Positions 1 to 7,857 of a DNA stretch of 14,358 bases are shown here, in pieces. The position numbers and the translations under genes are program-made. The notes under the pieces were generated by a model. The model was not told the DNA's origin. It searched no databases and worked only from the letters and a program-made list of their open reading frames with translations. Position 1 is the first letter of the stretch; the number at the start of each line of letters is the position of its first letter. Source of the DNA: JBHEKP01 sp041859375 (GTDB lineage Bacteria > Hydrogenedentota > Hydrogenedentia > Hydrogenedentales > CAITNO01); contig JBHEKP010000259.1 of assembly GCA_041859375.1 (NCBI GenBank), forward strand, positions 1-14,358. Direction: 5' to 3'.

Positions 1-1244
1 ATGGTCCCCTCCTTGAACATCTGGTAGATGCGGGCGTACTGGGTTGGGCGTGGATTGACAGGTTCGCGCTGTTCCGTGATTGCGAAGGCATAGTCCCAGT
101 CGGGCACGGGAAACTGGCACTGGATGGTGTGGGTGATGTCGGGGTAGTGCCGGATGGGATACTGCTGCGGCAGCCCCGCGCGCAAATCCGCGAGCTTCAT
201 CCGGTTTTGCGGCCCAAAGACGATGCCAGTCAGCCATGCGGGCTGCCTGGTCCGCATGAAGTCCATGAACTCGTCCATCCACTCCTTTGTGAACCCCTGG
301 GGGGACATCCACATCTGGGCCTTTGGATGGGTCTGGCGCAGTGTTTCCGTGGCCCGCTCCAGCAGGGCCATCATGTGTTCCGGCGGCGTGTGGCCGGGGT
401 CGCCGCCCGGCACAAAGATGGCGTCAATCCGGGGAAGCGCCGCAAACACCGCCCCCCATTCCGCCATGGCCGCATCCACAGTTTCAGGTTTTGAATAGTC
501 CTTGTCCAGCGCGGGATACCACACCCACACGTCGATGCCGTGGTCGTCGCAGATTTGCGACATGCGCCGCATCATCTCAAGTTGGGGCAGGGGAAAGTGG
601 GGGCTGTCGGCGTCATCGTCGCTGCGCGGGGGGATTAGCTCCACGGCGTTTGCGCCGAACACGGCCAGATCGCGAATATATTGCTCCCACATTTCCGCGG
701 TCCAGGCATCGTAGGAGTTGGTTTTGGGCCGGTAACCGAGCTGGTGGCCGCGCAGCGCCGTTTCCGGGGCGGTGGCGATGTCCAGCCCCGCGGGGACCAG
801 CACGCGCCCCCGGGACATGCGCATTTCCCGCAGCAGCCTTCCCACGCCGAAGAGCACGCCGCGCGCGTCGTTGCCCGCGATGACAACGGCTTTTTTTTCA
901 CCGGTTTCAGTGCCCCGGATGCGGAATCCCTCGGACCTGCCCGCCACCGGATTGTCCGCGAAGGCGGGGGCATGGGGTCCCGCAAAGGAGGCCAGCGACT
1001 CCTGCGGCCCGAGCGCCACCACCACGGGGGCGTTCCCGGGCCAGGCATGGGTTTCGCCCCAGCGCACGCCCGTGCGCGCCTCCACCTCGTCCAGCAGCAT
1101 GTCCGCGGCGTTTTGTTCCGCCTTGGTCATCGTGGCGGGCGTTACCAGCACCGCGCCGGTGATGTCCGTGAGTTCGGCAACGGCGGCGGACGCGCATGCC
1201 GCCGCGCAGCACAGGACGAATAATGCGGGCAGGAAGAGGCGCAT
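1..1244 (-). CDS. Secreted glycoside-hydrolase-like protein (GH67-N/GH20b-like domain plus TIM-barrel start), 3' end off the window
   Basis: An open frame of 414 codons runs from ATG at 1244 to the left edge, so the C-terminus is missing. An AAAGGAG ribosome site (1251-1257) lies 6 bases before this ATG and fixes the start. Residues 1-22 form a signal peptide (MRLFLPALFVLCCAA..., cleavage probably after ASA or AVA), so the protein is exported. Residues about 25-155 look like the small alpha/beta domain that precedes the barrel in alpha-glucuronidase and hexosaminidase families: AEQNAADMLLDEVEARTG, then VVIAGNDARGVLFGVGRLL. From RGHQLGYRPKTNSYD the sequence turns barrel-like (YIRDLAVFGANAVELIP, ICDDHGIDVWVWYPALDK, IDAIFVPGGDPGHTPPEHM). 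I infer a glycosidase acting on polysaccharide outside the cytoplasm. The exact GH family and catalytic acids cannot be fixed from this fragment. It is divergent from the gene at 1429. Confidence 0.75.
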   Translation of the reverse strand, partial: MRLFLPALFVLCCAAACASAAVAELTDITGAVLVTPATMTKAEQNAADMLLDEVEARTGVRWGETHAWPGNAPVVVALGPQESLASFAGPHAPAFADNPVAGRSEGFRIRGTETGEKKAVVIAGNDARGVLFGVGRLLREMRMSRGRVLVPAGLDIATAPETALRGHQLGYRPKTNSYDAWTAEMWEQYIRDLAVFGANAVELIPPRSDDDADSPHFPLPQLEMMRRMSQICDDHGIDVWVWYPALDKDYSKPETVDAAMAEWGAVFAALPRIDAIFVPGGDPGHTPPEHMMALLERATETLRQTHPKAQMWMSPQGFTKEWMDEFMDFMRTRQPAWLTGIVFGPQNRMKLADLRAGLPQQYPIRHYPDITHTIQCQFPVPDWDYAFAITEQREPVNPRPTQYARIYQMFKEGT

Positions 1245-1275
1245 GGGGTTCTCCTTTGTCTTGAAACCGTCCGTC

Positions 1276-1304
1276 ATTATAAAAAGGGCGGCCCGGCGGG
1301 TCCA
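1276..1304 (-). promoter_or_regulatory. Predicted sigma70-type promoter of the glycosidase-like gene
   Basis: On the minus strand a perfect TATAAT (1281-1276) lies 17 bases after TGGACC (1304-1299, 4 of 6 matches to TTGACA). Transcription would start near 1269, about 25 bases before the ATG at 1244. The -10 box is convincing in this GC-rich context; the -35 is only fair. Confidence 0.5.
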
Positions 1305-1382
1305 GTCTCCGCCGCGCGGCGCAAACGGATTTTTCGGGGAAGCCCCGCCGGCGCGTATTCGGAAAACAGGGTGCGTGGCGCA

Positions 1383-1388
1383 TATAAT
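1383..1388 (+). promoter_or_regulatory. Predicted -10 box for the 1429 gene group
   Basis: A perfect TATAAT on the plus strand sits 40 bases before the ATG at 1429. Only weak -35 candidates stand in front of it (around 1358-1365, TTCGGA-like), so the call rests on the -10 alone. It would drive the unknown exported protein and probably the vanZ-like gene that follows. Confidence 0.4.
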
Positions 1389-1428
1389 GGGACAAGGTTC
1401 CCGGCGTCAGGGAACGGAGGAACGCCCC

Positions 1429-2955
1429 ATGCGCATGCCGCTGACGAGAGTGATGATATTGCCGCTTTTCCTGGCCTGGGGAACGGCCTGGTCCGCCGGG
1501 CCGACGGAGGAGCAGAAGACACAGATCATGGACGGCCTGGACGCCATGGCGGCGGGGACCGCCTCCCCCGTTGTGATGGAACAGTTTGTCCGGACGGATG
1601 TGAAGGCCGGGGAATGGGCGGTTGTGTTTGGGGAATATTGGAACAAGCGCCGTTTCAGCCCGGAACTGGGGGGGGCGTTGCGGGTCCTGCTCGATCCGCA
1701 GCAACCCGGCATTGAGCAGGCCGCCCAGACGGCGGGCATGCTGGCCGCTGAGGCGCTGCGCGCCGCGCTGGGCCGATCACCGGCGGATGCGGCGGAGTTT
1801 GATTTGGCGCTTCAGTGGCTGGAACAAATGCTGCCGGCCCCATTTTCCCCGATGATTGGCACGGGACTTGGGGCGGTTCTGTCCGCCAAGCCCATTGATC
1901 CGGGTGGCATAGGCGCGGCGCATGCGGGCGGGGAAGTGCTGCCGGGGCTGGCCGCGCCAGGCGGGATTGCCGGTGGAATTTCCGGGGATGCGATTCCCCC
2001 CGCAACGCCACCCGCCGCTGGTGCCGGTTCCCCCCAAGGTCCGGTTTCCGGCGAAAGTGAACCGCAACCCGGCCCGCCCGCCGCAGCCCGGAATGTTCCC
2101 GCGGCGGCAATCCCCCGTGAGCTGCCCCATGTGGGCCCGTATGCCATGCAGGCGGCGGTGACGCTGGGGGCGTATGCGGGGCCCGCCGTCGGCAAATGGG
2201 TGGCTTTGCCCCTCAACACCCGCATCATCATCGAAACCGGCGGGGTTTGGGTCTTTGACGGCGGCATGATGTCCGAACCCCAGGCGCGGAGCCTTGGCAG
2301 CCTGTTCCGTTCCCTGCCGCCGCTGATGTCCGGGGTGTCCGTGGTCTTTGTGGGCATTGACCCGGTGCCCCTGCGCGCGCCGGGCGCGATCACGGCCCTC
2401 CCCATGCTTCCCCCGGCCATGGTGCGCGAACCCGTCGCGCTGCCCACCGGCGCGGTGCTGCCGCCCTGTCCGGCGGTGACCGCCATGATGATGGATCAGC
2501 TTGTCCGCTCACTTCAGGACCGGGAAACGGCAAGGCGTCCGGAACTGTTGCTGCGCCGGGACATCCTGCTGCGCATGGCGGCAACCCGCCCGGACTGCGC
2601 GCTCTTTCCGTTTCTTGCCGCCGGCGGTTACGGCGGCCCGGCTGATTTTTATCCGGCGCTCGCCGCGCTTTGGCTGTGTGATTCCGGGGCTGTTCTCGGG
2701 GCGGCGCGCGCCCTTGTGGCGCAGGGCGGGCAGGAGCCCATGTACGCGCTGCTGCTGCTGGCGGACCTGCTGTCCGGCGGGGGGGACACAACCCCCCTGT
2801 TCATGGTGGACGGCCAGGGCATGGTGTCCGGGAGCGCGGGTGCGCTGCGGAAGGCCATGGCCCGGCCCGGCATGCCCTATGTGACCGGCGTGGCCGCGGG
2901 CGGTTCGGTGGCGGAATACGACGGGCTGGACTATGAAATGCTGCTTGGGATGTGA
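1429..2955 (+). CDS. Exported protein of unknown function, Pro/Ala/Gly-rich linker in the middle
   Basis: 508 aa. I start at ATG 1429 because GGAGG (1416-1420) stands 8 bases before it and a signal peptide begins there (MRMPLTRVMILPLFLAWGTA, cleavage likely after WSA). The same frame is open further upstream, but that part is antisense to the neighbouring gene and has no signal peptide. Residues 25-150 look helical and globular. Residues about 158-230 are a low-complexity Gly/Ala/Pro linker. Residues 233-320 form a second predicted domain with beta-strand-like segments (RIIIETGGVWVFDGG, VSVVFVGIDPVP). Residues 345-508 are helical with an Ala/Leu-rich repeat-like feel (ALFPFLAAGG, YALLLLADLLSGGG). 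I recognise no family and no catalytic motif. A vanZ-like gene starts 24 bases after its stop on the same strand, so the two are probably co-transcribed. Confidence 0.8.
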   Translation: MRMPLTRVMILPLFLAWGTAWSAGPTEEQKTQIMDGLDAMAAGTASPVVMEQFVRTDVKAGEWAVVFGEYWNKRRFSPELGGALRVLLDPQQPGIEQAAQTAGMLAAEALRAALGRSPADAAEFDLALQWLEQMLPAPFSPMIGTGLGAVLSAKPIDPGGIGAAHAGGEVLPGLAAPGGIAGGISGDAIPPATPPAAGAGSPQGPVSGESEPQPGPPAAARNVPAAAIPRELPHVGPYAMQAAVTLGAYAGPAVGKWVALPLNTRIIIETGGVWVFDGGMMSEPQARSLGSLFRSLPPLMSGVSVVFVGIDPVPLRAPGAITALPMLPPAMVREPVALPTGAVLPPCPAVTAMMMDQLVRSLQDRETARRPELLLRRDILLRMAATRPDCALFPFLAAGGYGGPADFYPALAALWLCDSGAVLGAARALVAQGGQEPMYALLLLADLLSGGGDTTPLFMVDGQGMVSGSAGALRKAMARPGMPYVTGVAAGGSVAEYDGLDYEMLLGM

Positions 2956-2979
2956 CGGCCCGGCGCGCGGGAGGTTTTG

Positions 2980-3351
2980 GTGAGACCATTGTGGTGGATG
3001 CTGACCCTGGCGTATTGCGCCTTCATTTTTTGGATGTCCTCCGGCCCGGCGCCGCTCCCGAAGCCCATGAGCCTCTTTGGCATGGACAAACTGCTGCACG
3101 CCGGGGCCTACGGCGTGCTGGCGTGCATCGTGCTGGCCGGCATGCGCCGCTCCGGCAGGGGCTGGGGGCGTCCGGCCCTTTTCCTGCTTCCCCTCCTGTT
3201 TGCCTCCCTGTACGGGGTGACGGATGAGATCCACCAGTATTTTGTGCCCACCCGCCAGTTTGACCCCTTCGACGCGCTGGCCAACGCCTTTGGGGCGGCG
3301 CTTGCGGCGGGGGTGGGGCTTTTTCTGCCCATGCCGCGCCGGTCCGTCTGA
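2980..3351 (+). CDS. VanZ-like integral membrane protein
   Basis: 123 aa with GTG start at 2980; GGGAGG (2969-2974) stands 5 bases before it. A TTG at 2977 is in frame but too close to that ribosome site. The protein has about four hydrophobic segments: residues 5-20, 41-55, 65-80 and 98-116. The VanZ family signature is clear: DKLLHAGAYGVLA (36-48), then YGVTDEIHQYFVPTR (78-92), then FDPFDALANAFGA (94-106). In Gram-positives VanZ is linked to teicoplanin resistance, but most bacterial homologues have no known function, and small stand-alone forms are common. It sits 24 bases after an exported unknown protein and about 100 bases before a cell-wall synthase gene, which fits an envelope role without proving one. 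Confidence 0.88.
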   Translation: MRPLWWMLTLAYCAFIFWMSSGPAPLPKPMSLFGMDKLLHAGAYGVLACIVLAGMRRSGRGWGRPALFLLPLLFASLYGVTDEIHQYFVPTRQFDPFDALANAFGAALAAGVGLFLPMPRRSV

Positions 3352-3448
3352 AACCGGCGGGGCCGTTCGGGTATAGACTTGACCGGAGCGCGGAACGGCG
3401 CGGCTTTTGCGCGGTTTCGCCGGGGCATGGTACCCTTACAGGAGAATG

Positions 3449-5596
3449 ATGGGAACGGATTCCACAGACACCCCCCCCGTGCGGCGGCGCGGCTGCGCGG
3501 GTTTGTTTTTCTTCTTCATGCTCGTCCTGGGCGCGTGCTGGGGCGGGGCGCTCGGCTTTTTTGTCTGGATGGTGAACGACGCCACGAACAACGTGGCCCA
3601 GGCGCTGGCCGATTTCCGCCCGAAGATCGGCAGCAAGGTTTTCAGCAGCGACGGCCGCCTGCTCGGGGAATTTTCCATCGAGGAGCGGCAGCTGGTGCGG
3701 CTCAGCGACATCCCCCTGCACATGCAGAAGGCGGTGATAGCCACCGAGGACAACACCTTCTACGAGCACAAGGGCGTGCGCCCCGACGCCATCCTCAACG
3801 CCATGCTTTATGTGGTGCAGACGGGCCGGACGCGCGGCGCGAGCACCATCACCATGCAGGTGGTGCGCAACGTCGAATCGCTGGAGGTCGGGCTGGAGCA
3901 CTCGTTCAAGCGCAAGATACGCGAGGCCGTCGTCGCGCTGCAGGTGGAGCGCAAATTCACCAAGGACGAGATCCTCGAACTTTACCTGAACCAGATTTTC
4001 CTCGGCATCAGCGCCTACGGCGTGGAGGCCGCGGCGCGCCAGTATTTCGGCGTGGGCGTGGAGGACCTGACCCTGGGCGAGGCCGCCACCATTGCGGGCC
4101 TGATACGGTCCCCGAACAGGAACAATCCGGTTTACAACATCGGAAACGCCACCGGACGCCGGGGGATTGTGCTGGATCAGATGCTGGAGGAGGGTTTCAT
4201 CACGCCGGAGGAGCACAAGGCCGCGCTGGCGGAGGACCTTGCGGCGCAGGTGGTGAAGCGCGGCGCGGAGGACGCGCCGGGGGACAACCGGCCCGTGGCC
4301 GCGAAGCGTTCCTTTCTTGCCCCTTATTTTGTGGAGGAGGTGAGGCGCTTTGTGCTCGACAACTACGAGACGGAGGAGGTCTTCGGCGACGGCCTGGAAA
4401 TTTACACCACCCTCGACATGCGCCTGCAGGAGGCGGCGGAGCGGACACTGCTGAAGGCGCAGGAGGAATTTGACGAAAAGATGCGCAAGTCCCTGGAGAA
4501 GCAGGGCAAGCTGGACGAATTTGTGCCGGTTTCCGGCGCGCTGGTCTGCATTGACAACCGCCCCCAGTACCGGGGCTTTGTCCGGGCGATGGTGGGCGGC
4601 CGCGATTTTGAGCGCGAGAAGTACAACACGGCGACCCAGGCGCGGCGCCAGCCCGGCTCCAGCATCAAGCCTTTTGTGTGGGCCGCCGCCGTTGCCGCCG
4701 GGTACACCCCCTCGACGGTGGTGGTGGACGAGCCTTTTGTGCGGGTTGCGCCGAACGGCAAGGTTTGGGCCCCGAAAAATTTCGACAACAGCTACAAGGG
4801 CCCGGTGCCCATCCGCCACGCGCTGGAGATGTCGCTGAACATCGTCTCCATCAAACTGGCGGAGATGGTGGGACCGCCGATGGTCAGGTCCTGCCTGCAG
4901 CGCTGCGGCATCCGCACCGAGGTGGAGGGGCTGAGCATCGCCCTGGGCACGCCCGAGGTGAAGGTCATTGACCACTGCGCGGCCTACTCCTGCTTTGTCA
5001 ACGGGGGCATGCGCACCGAGCCGAGCATGGTGACGGACATCCGCGACCGTGACGGCATGCAGCGCTACAACTACCGGGACCACCTGCGCGTGGAGCCGGC
5101 GCTGGACCCCAAGGTGGCCTATGTGACGCTGCACATGATGGAGGGCATCTGTCTTCCCGACGGCGCGGCGGGCTTCCATCCGACCGGCTGGCGCGCGAGT
5201 GCGCTGAAGCGGCCCGTGGCCGGCAAGACCGGCACCACCAACAACAGCCGCGATGCCTGGTTCTGCGGGTTCACCAAGCAGTACACCACGGCGGTGTGGT
5301 TTGGGTACCGCGACAACAGGCCCCTGGGCAGGGGCCGCGACTACACCGGCGGCAGGCTGGCATGCCCGGTCTGGGTGGAGTTCATGCAGGAGGCCCACGA
5401 GGGGCTTCCGGTCGAGAATTTTGACGTGCCCTACGGCATAGACTTCTTTGACATCAACCGGTACACCGGCGTTGAGGGGGGCAACTACAAGGAAGCCTAC
5501 ATCCGGGGAACGCGCCCGCCCGCTCAGTGGCAGGAATACGTGCCGGAGGCGGCCGCCGCCCCGGAGGAGGAGATGCCGATGCTGGAGGCGCTGTGA
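3449..5596 (+). CDS. Bifunctional penicillin-binding protein 1A (transglycosylase/transpeptidase)
   Basis: 715 aa, class A PBP: polymerises lipid II into glycan strands and cross-links the peptides on the outer face of the inner membrane. A cytoplasmic tail is followed by one membrane anchor (residues 16-42, CAGLFFFFMLVLG...). The GT51 domain spans about 60-225: catalytic-site ATEDNTFYEHKGV (98-110, E100), GASTITMQ (130-137) and RKFTKDEILELYLNQIFLG (168-186). The transpeptidase domain has SSIK (S404 nucleophile, K407), SLN (462-464) and KTGTT (593-597), so all three penicillin-binding motifs are intact. Two adjacent ATGs exist; I prefer 3449 because AGGAG (3440-3444) stands 4 bases before it and only 1 before ATG 3446. 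The C-terminus is short, ending in an acidic Glu/Ala tail, without a large extra domain. It ends against the sulfatase stop with no spacer. Confidence 0.95.
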   Translation: MGTDSTDTPPVRRRGCAGLFFFFMLVLGACWGGALGFFVWMVNDATNNVAQALADFRPKIGSKVFSSDGRLLGEFSIEERQLVRLSDIPLHMQKAVIATEDNTFYEHKGVRPDAILNAMLYVVQTGRTRGASTITMQVVRNVESLEVGLEHSFKRKIREAVVALQVERKFTKDEILELYLNQIFLGISAYGVEAAARQYFGVGVEDLTLGEAATIAGLIRSPNRNNPVYNIGNATGRRGIVLDQMLEEGFITPEEHKAALAEDLAAQVVKRGAEDAPGDNRPVAAKRSFLAPYFVEEVRRFVLDNYETEEVFGDGLEIYTTLDMRLQEAAERTLLKAQEEFDEKMRKSLEKQGKLDEFVPVSGALVCIDNRPQYRGFVRAMVGGRDFEREKYNTATQARRQPGSSIKPFVWAAAVAAGYTPSTVVVDEPFVRVAPNGKVWAPKNFDNSYKGPVPIRHALEMSLNIVSIKLAEMVGPPMVRSCLQRCGIRTEVEGLSIALGTPEVKVIDHCAAYSCFVNGGMRTEPSMVTDIRDRDGMQRYNYRDHLRVEPALDPKVAYVTLHMMEGICLPDGAAGFHPTGWRASALKRPVAGKTGTTNNSRDAWFCGFTKQYTTAVWFGYRDNRPLGRGRDYTGGRLACPVWVEFMQEAHEGLPVENFDVPYGIDFFDINRYTGVEGGNYKEAYIRGTRPPAQWQEYVPEAAAAPEEEMPMLEAL

Positions 5597-7108
5597 TCAG
5601 GGGCGGGTGCGTGCCGCGCCCGTGAGCCTTTTCAAAGCCGCCGCCAGTTCTTCCGTTTTTTCCGGCTTCTTTTTCGCCAGGTTTTTCTTCTGCGCCAAAT
5701 CTTCCCCGAGGTTGTAGAGTTCCGCCTTCTTGTCCTGCCTGAAAAACATCCAGGGACCGCTGCGCAGGCCCAACTGGGTGTGGTTGTAGCGCTGAAGCAC
5801 CAGATGGTCACGGACGGGCGCTTTGCCCGTCGTCCCGTTCAGCACCGGCAGGAGGTTGAAGCTGTCCGGCCCCGCGTTGTCCGGCAGGGGCGCGCCCGCG
5901 GCGGCGGCAAAGGTGGCCATCATGTCCACAAGGCAGGCGAGCTGGTCCGTTTCCGCGCCCGGCTTGGCATGGCCCGGCCAGCGCGCCAGCAGCGGCACCC
6001 GGTGCCCGCCCTCATACAGGTCGCCCTTTTGGCCTCTCAGGATGCCGTTGGGCGGCTGGTTGGCGTGGAGCGCGTTGGTGCCGTCGTCGTAGGTGTCCTT
6101 TATGGCCCCGCCGTTGTCGCTGGAGAAAAGGACGAGGGTGTTTTCCGCCAGGTCCAGCCGGTCCAGCGCGTCCAGCACGCGGCCCGCCGCCCAGTCGAGC
6201 TGGTGAATCACGTCGCCCCGCGAACCGCAGCCGCTGGTGCCCTTGAAGCGCGCGTTCGGCACCATCGGCTCATGGATGTCATGGGGCGAGAAAAAGAGGA
6301 AGAAGGGCCGTTCCCGGTTTTGCTCGATAAAGGCGACGGCCTTGTCCGCGAAGGTTTCCGCCATGTCCTCGTCCACCCAGCGCGCGGCATTGCCGCCGGA
6401 CATGTGGCCGATGCGGCTGATGCCGTTCACGATGGTCTTGGAATGGGAGGGGTCGGCCTTCATTTTCAGCAGTTCGGGGTGGCTTTCCCCTGTCGGGTCG
6501 CCGCCGACGGGATTTTTATAGTCAATTTGGATCGGGTCGGCGGGGTCCAGATTGGCCACGCGCCGGTTTTCTATGAAGACGCAGGGGACCCGGTCGCCCG
6601 TGGCGGGCAGGAACCAGGCGTAATCAAAGCCGAGTTCGAGGGGGCCGGGCGTGATTTCCCCGTTGTAGTCCAGCGGCCTGTCAATGCCGCCCAAACCCAA
6701 ATGCCACTTGCCCACCAGCCCCGTGGCGTAACCCGCGCTCTTAAGCACGGAGGGGATGGTCGGGGTGTCCGTGCTGATTGCCAGGGGCGCGTCGCCGTTG
6801 AGGATGTGGTCGCCCGCGGGATTGCGCCACGGGTAGCATCCCGTGAGGAATCCGTAACGGGTGGGGGTGCACACCGAGGCGGGGGAATGGGCGTCGGTGA
6901 AACGGAGCCCCTCCCGTGCGAGACGGTCCAGGTTGGGTGTCTTGACGGCCTTTGCCCCGTAGCAGCCCAGATCGCCGTAGCCGATGTCATCGGCGAGGAT
7001 GAAGACGATGTTGGGCGGTTTTTGGGCGGTTTGGGCGGATGCGGACCGGTGCAGCGCCGCCGTGGCCGCCGCCGCAAGTCCCGCCATGAATTCGCGCCGT
7101 GTGGGCAT
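5597..7108 (-). CDS. Tat-exported arylsulfatase-type sulfatase (formylglycine, Cys type)
   Basis: 503 aa, family S1 sulfatase: hydrolyses sulfate esters, here probably on a glycan or small ester outside the cytoplasm. The N-terminus TRREFMAG (3-10) followed by an Ala-rich stretch to SASAQ (about 26) is a twin-arginine signal. Active-site features are intact: metal ligands in FILADDIGYGDLG (36-48, D40/D41), C80-T-P-T-R84 (the CxPxR sequence whose Cys becomes formylglycine), GKWHLG (133-138, K134, H136), SPHDIH (H276), SSDNGG (D331, N332) and RGQKGDLYEGG (K361). Start chosen at ATG 7108, with GGGAG 8 bases upstream and the Tat motif next to it; an ATG-less 24-codon extension upstream is Arg-rich and unlikely. 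Maturation needs a formylglycine-generating enzyme, not present here. It is the next same-strand gene after lexA and converges with the PBP gene. Substrate cannot be told. Confidence 0.95.
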   Translation of the reverse strand: MPTRREFMAGLAAAATAALHRSASAQTAQKPPNIVFILADDIGYGDLGCYGAKAVKTPNLDRLAREGLRFTDAHSPASVCTPTRYGFLTGCYPWRNPAGDHILNGDAPLAISTDTPTIPSVLKSAGYATGLVGKWHLGLGGIDRPLDYNGEITPGPLELGFDYAWFLPATGDRVPCVFIENRRVANLDPADPIQIDYKNPVGGDPTGESHPELLKMKADPSHSKTIVNGISRIGHMSGGNAARWVDEDMAETFADKAVAFIEQNRERPFFLFFSPHDIHEPMVPNARFKGTSGCGSRGDVIHQLDWAAGRVLDALDRLDLAENTLVLFSSDNGGAIKDTYDDGTNALHANQPPNGILRGQKGDLYEGGHRVPLLARWPGHAKPGAETDQLACLVDMMATFAAAAGAPLPDNAGPDSFNLLPVLNGTTGKAPVRDHLVLQRYNHTQLGLRSGPWMFFRQDKKAELYNLGEDLAQKKNLAKKKPEKTEELAAALKRLTGAARTRP

Positions 7109-7805
7109 GGGCTTTCTCCCTGCGGCGCGGGTCGCGCCGTGTTTGGGGGAAGTATTGTTGCCCTGCGGCCGCATAGTCAAACCGGCGCTGGAGGCCCACC
7201 ACCACCCCCTGGACGGCCACGTCCTCCGCCGGGAAGCGCATTGTGTTCATGGCCGCGTTGGCCGGGCGCAGTTCGACGGTTTTGCCCTCCGGATAAAGGT
7301 GCTTCACCGTGGCCTCGCCGTCCACCAGCGCCACCACAATGTCCCCTTTTTTCGGCGCGCGCTCCTGGTCCACGATGATTATGTCGCCGTCAAGGATGCC
7401 GTCCTCGATCATGCTGTCGCCGGCGACCCGCAGGCAGAAGGCGTGCCGCCGGGCAAGGCGCTCCTCCACGGGGATGCGCGCCTCCACGTTTTCCTCCGCC
7501 AGCAGGGGCACCCCCGCCGCCACGCGCCCCAGCAGGGGCAGCGTTCCCGGCGCCTCCTGGGCCTCCTCCTCCATCAGCTTTGCCAGGGCGCCCCTGGTGA
7601 TGCGTATGGAGCGCGCCTTCGACGCCTCCCGCTCGATGTAGCCCTTGCGCTCCAGCGACACGAGGTGGTCGTTCACCGCGTTGGTGGAGGGGATGCCGAA
7701 CTTTTCCCCGATTTCCGCGATGGTGGGGGGGTATCCGTTTTTGCGCGCGCTGCGCGCGATGAATTCGAGAATGCTGCGCTGGCGCACCGTCAATCCGCGT
7801 GTCAT
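6987..7805 (-). CDS. lexA: LexA SOS-response repressor, with an abnormal C-terminal run-on
   Basis: Transcriptional repressor of DNA-damage genes that cleaves itself when RecA filaments form. ATG at 7805 follows GGAGG (7818-7814) by 8 bases. Residues 1-70 are the winged-helix domain (LTVRQRSILEFIARSARKNG, PPTIAEIGEKFGIPSTNAV). The S24 peptidase half has the cleavage site A97-G98 in GRVAAGVP, nucleophile S131 in AGDSMIEDG and K168 in GEATVKHL. A normal LexA of about 209 residues would end at VQGVVVGLQRRF. Here the frame continues 63 codons with an Arg/His/Gly-rich, unnatural sequence to a stop at 6987, overlapping the sulfatase by 122 bases. A TGA sits right after the RRF codons in the neighbouring frame (7179-7177), so I suspect a one-base indel, either real or an assembly error; functional LexA probably ends near 7177. 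Probably autoregulated (operator at 7839-7854). Confidence 0.93.
   Translation of the reverse strand: MTRGLTVRQRSILEFIARSARKNGYPPTIAEIGEKFGIPSTNAVNDHLVSLERKGYIEREASKARSIRITRGALAKLMEEEAQEAPGTLPLLGRVAAGVPLLAEENVEARIPVEERLARRHAFCLRVAGDSMIEDGILDGDIIIVDQERAPKKGDIVVALVDGEATVKHLYPEGKTVELRPANAAMNTMRFPAEDVAVQGVVVGLQRRFDYAAAGQQYFPQTRRDPRRREKAHAHTARIHGGTCGGGHGGAAPVRIRPNRPKTAQHRLHPRR
7123..7139. repeat. 7-bp GC hairpin just upstream of the sulfatase ribosome site
   Basis: CGGCGCG-GGT-CGCGCCG, a perfect 7-bp stem with a 3-base loop. It ends a few bases before the sulfatase Shine-Dalgarno. There is no T-run after it on the minus strand, so it is not a standard terminator. It may be a lexA-sulfatase spacer structure or may affect translation. 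In the long lexA frame it would lie inside coding sequence, which argues against that frame being real here. Confidence 0.45.
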
Positions 7806-7838
7806 GGCTCCGGCCTCCGGTATGCTGAAATAAATACA

Positions 7839-7854
7839 CTGAATCTAATTTCAG
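7839..7854 (-). promoter_or_regulatory. Candidate LexA operator (SOS box) of lexA
   Basis: Minus strand CTGAAATTAGATTCAG fits CTG-N10-CAG, the core of the proteobacterial-type SOS box, with an AT-rich centre and perfect CTGAA/TTCAG arms. It lies right after the predicted -10 (7863-7858), over the expected transcription start, where bound LexA would block its own promoter. LexA boxes differ between phyla, so the match to this type is suggestive rather than proof. Confidence 0.6.
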
Positions 7855-7857
7855 ATT

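Noticed and set aside
772..1428. Upstream extension of the 508-aa exported protein
   Set aside because: It overlaps the opposite-strand glycosidase-like gene; the signal peptide and ribosome site at 1429 mark the real start.
3023..5398. Very long open frame (about 790 codons) on the minus strand
   Set aside because: It is antisense to the PBP1A and vanZ-like genes, which carry full sets of family motifs. The minus-strand protein is His/Arg/Ala-rich without motifs, a usual mirror frame in high-GC DNA.
5780..7378. Open frame of 532 codons on the plus strand
   Set aside because: Antisense to the sulfatase and lexA; no recognisable domains and no good ribosome site.
7825..7840. Second possible LexA half-site pair (another CTGAA)
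   Set aside because: The CTG at 7825 has no CAG at the needed distance; it is only a direct repeat of CTGAA.
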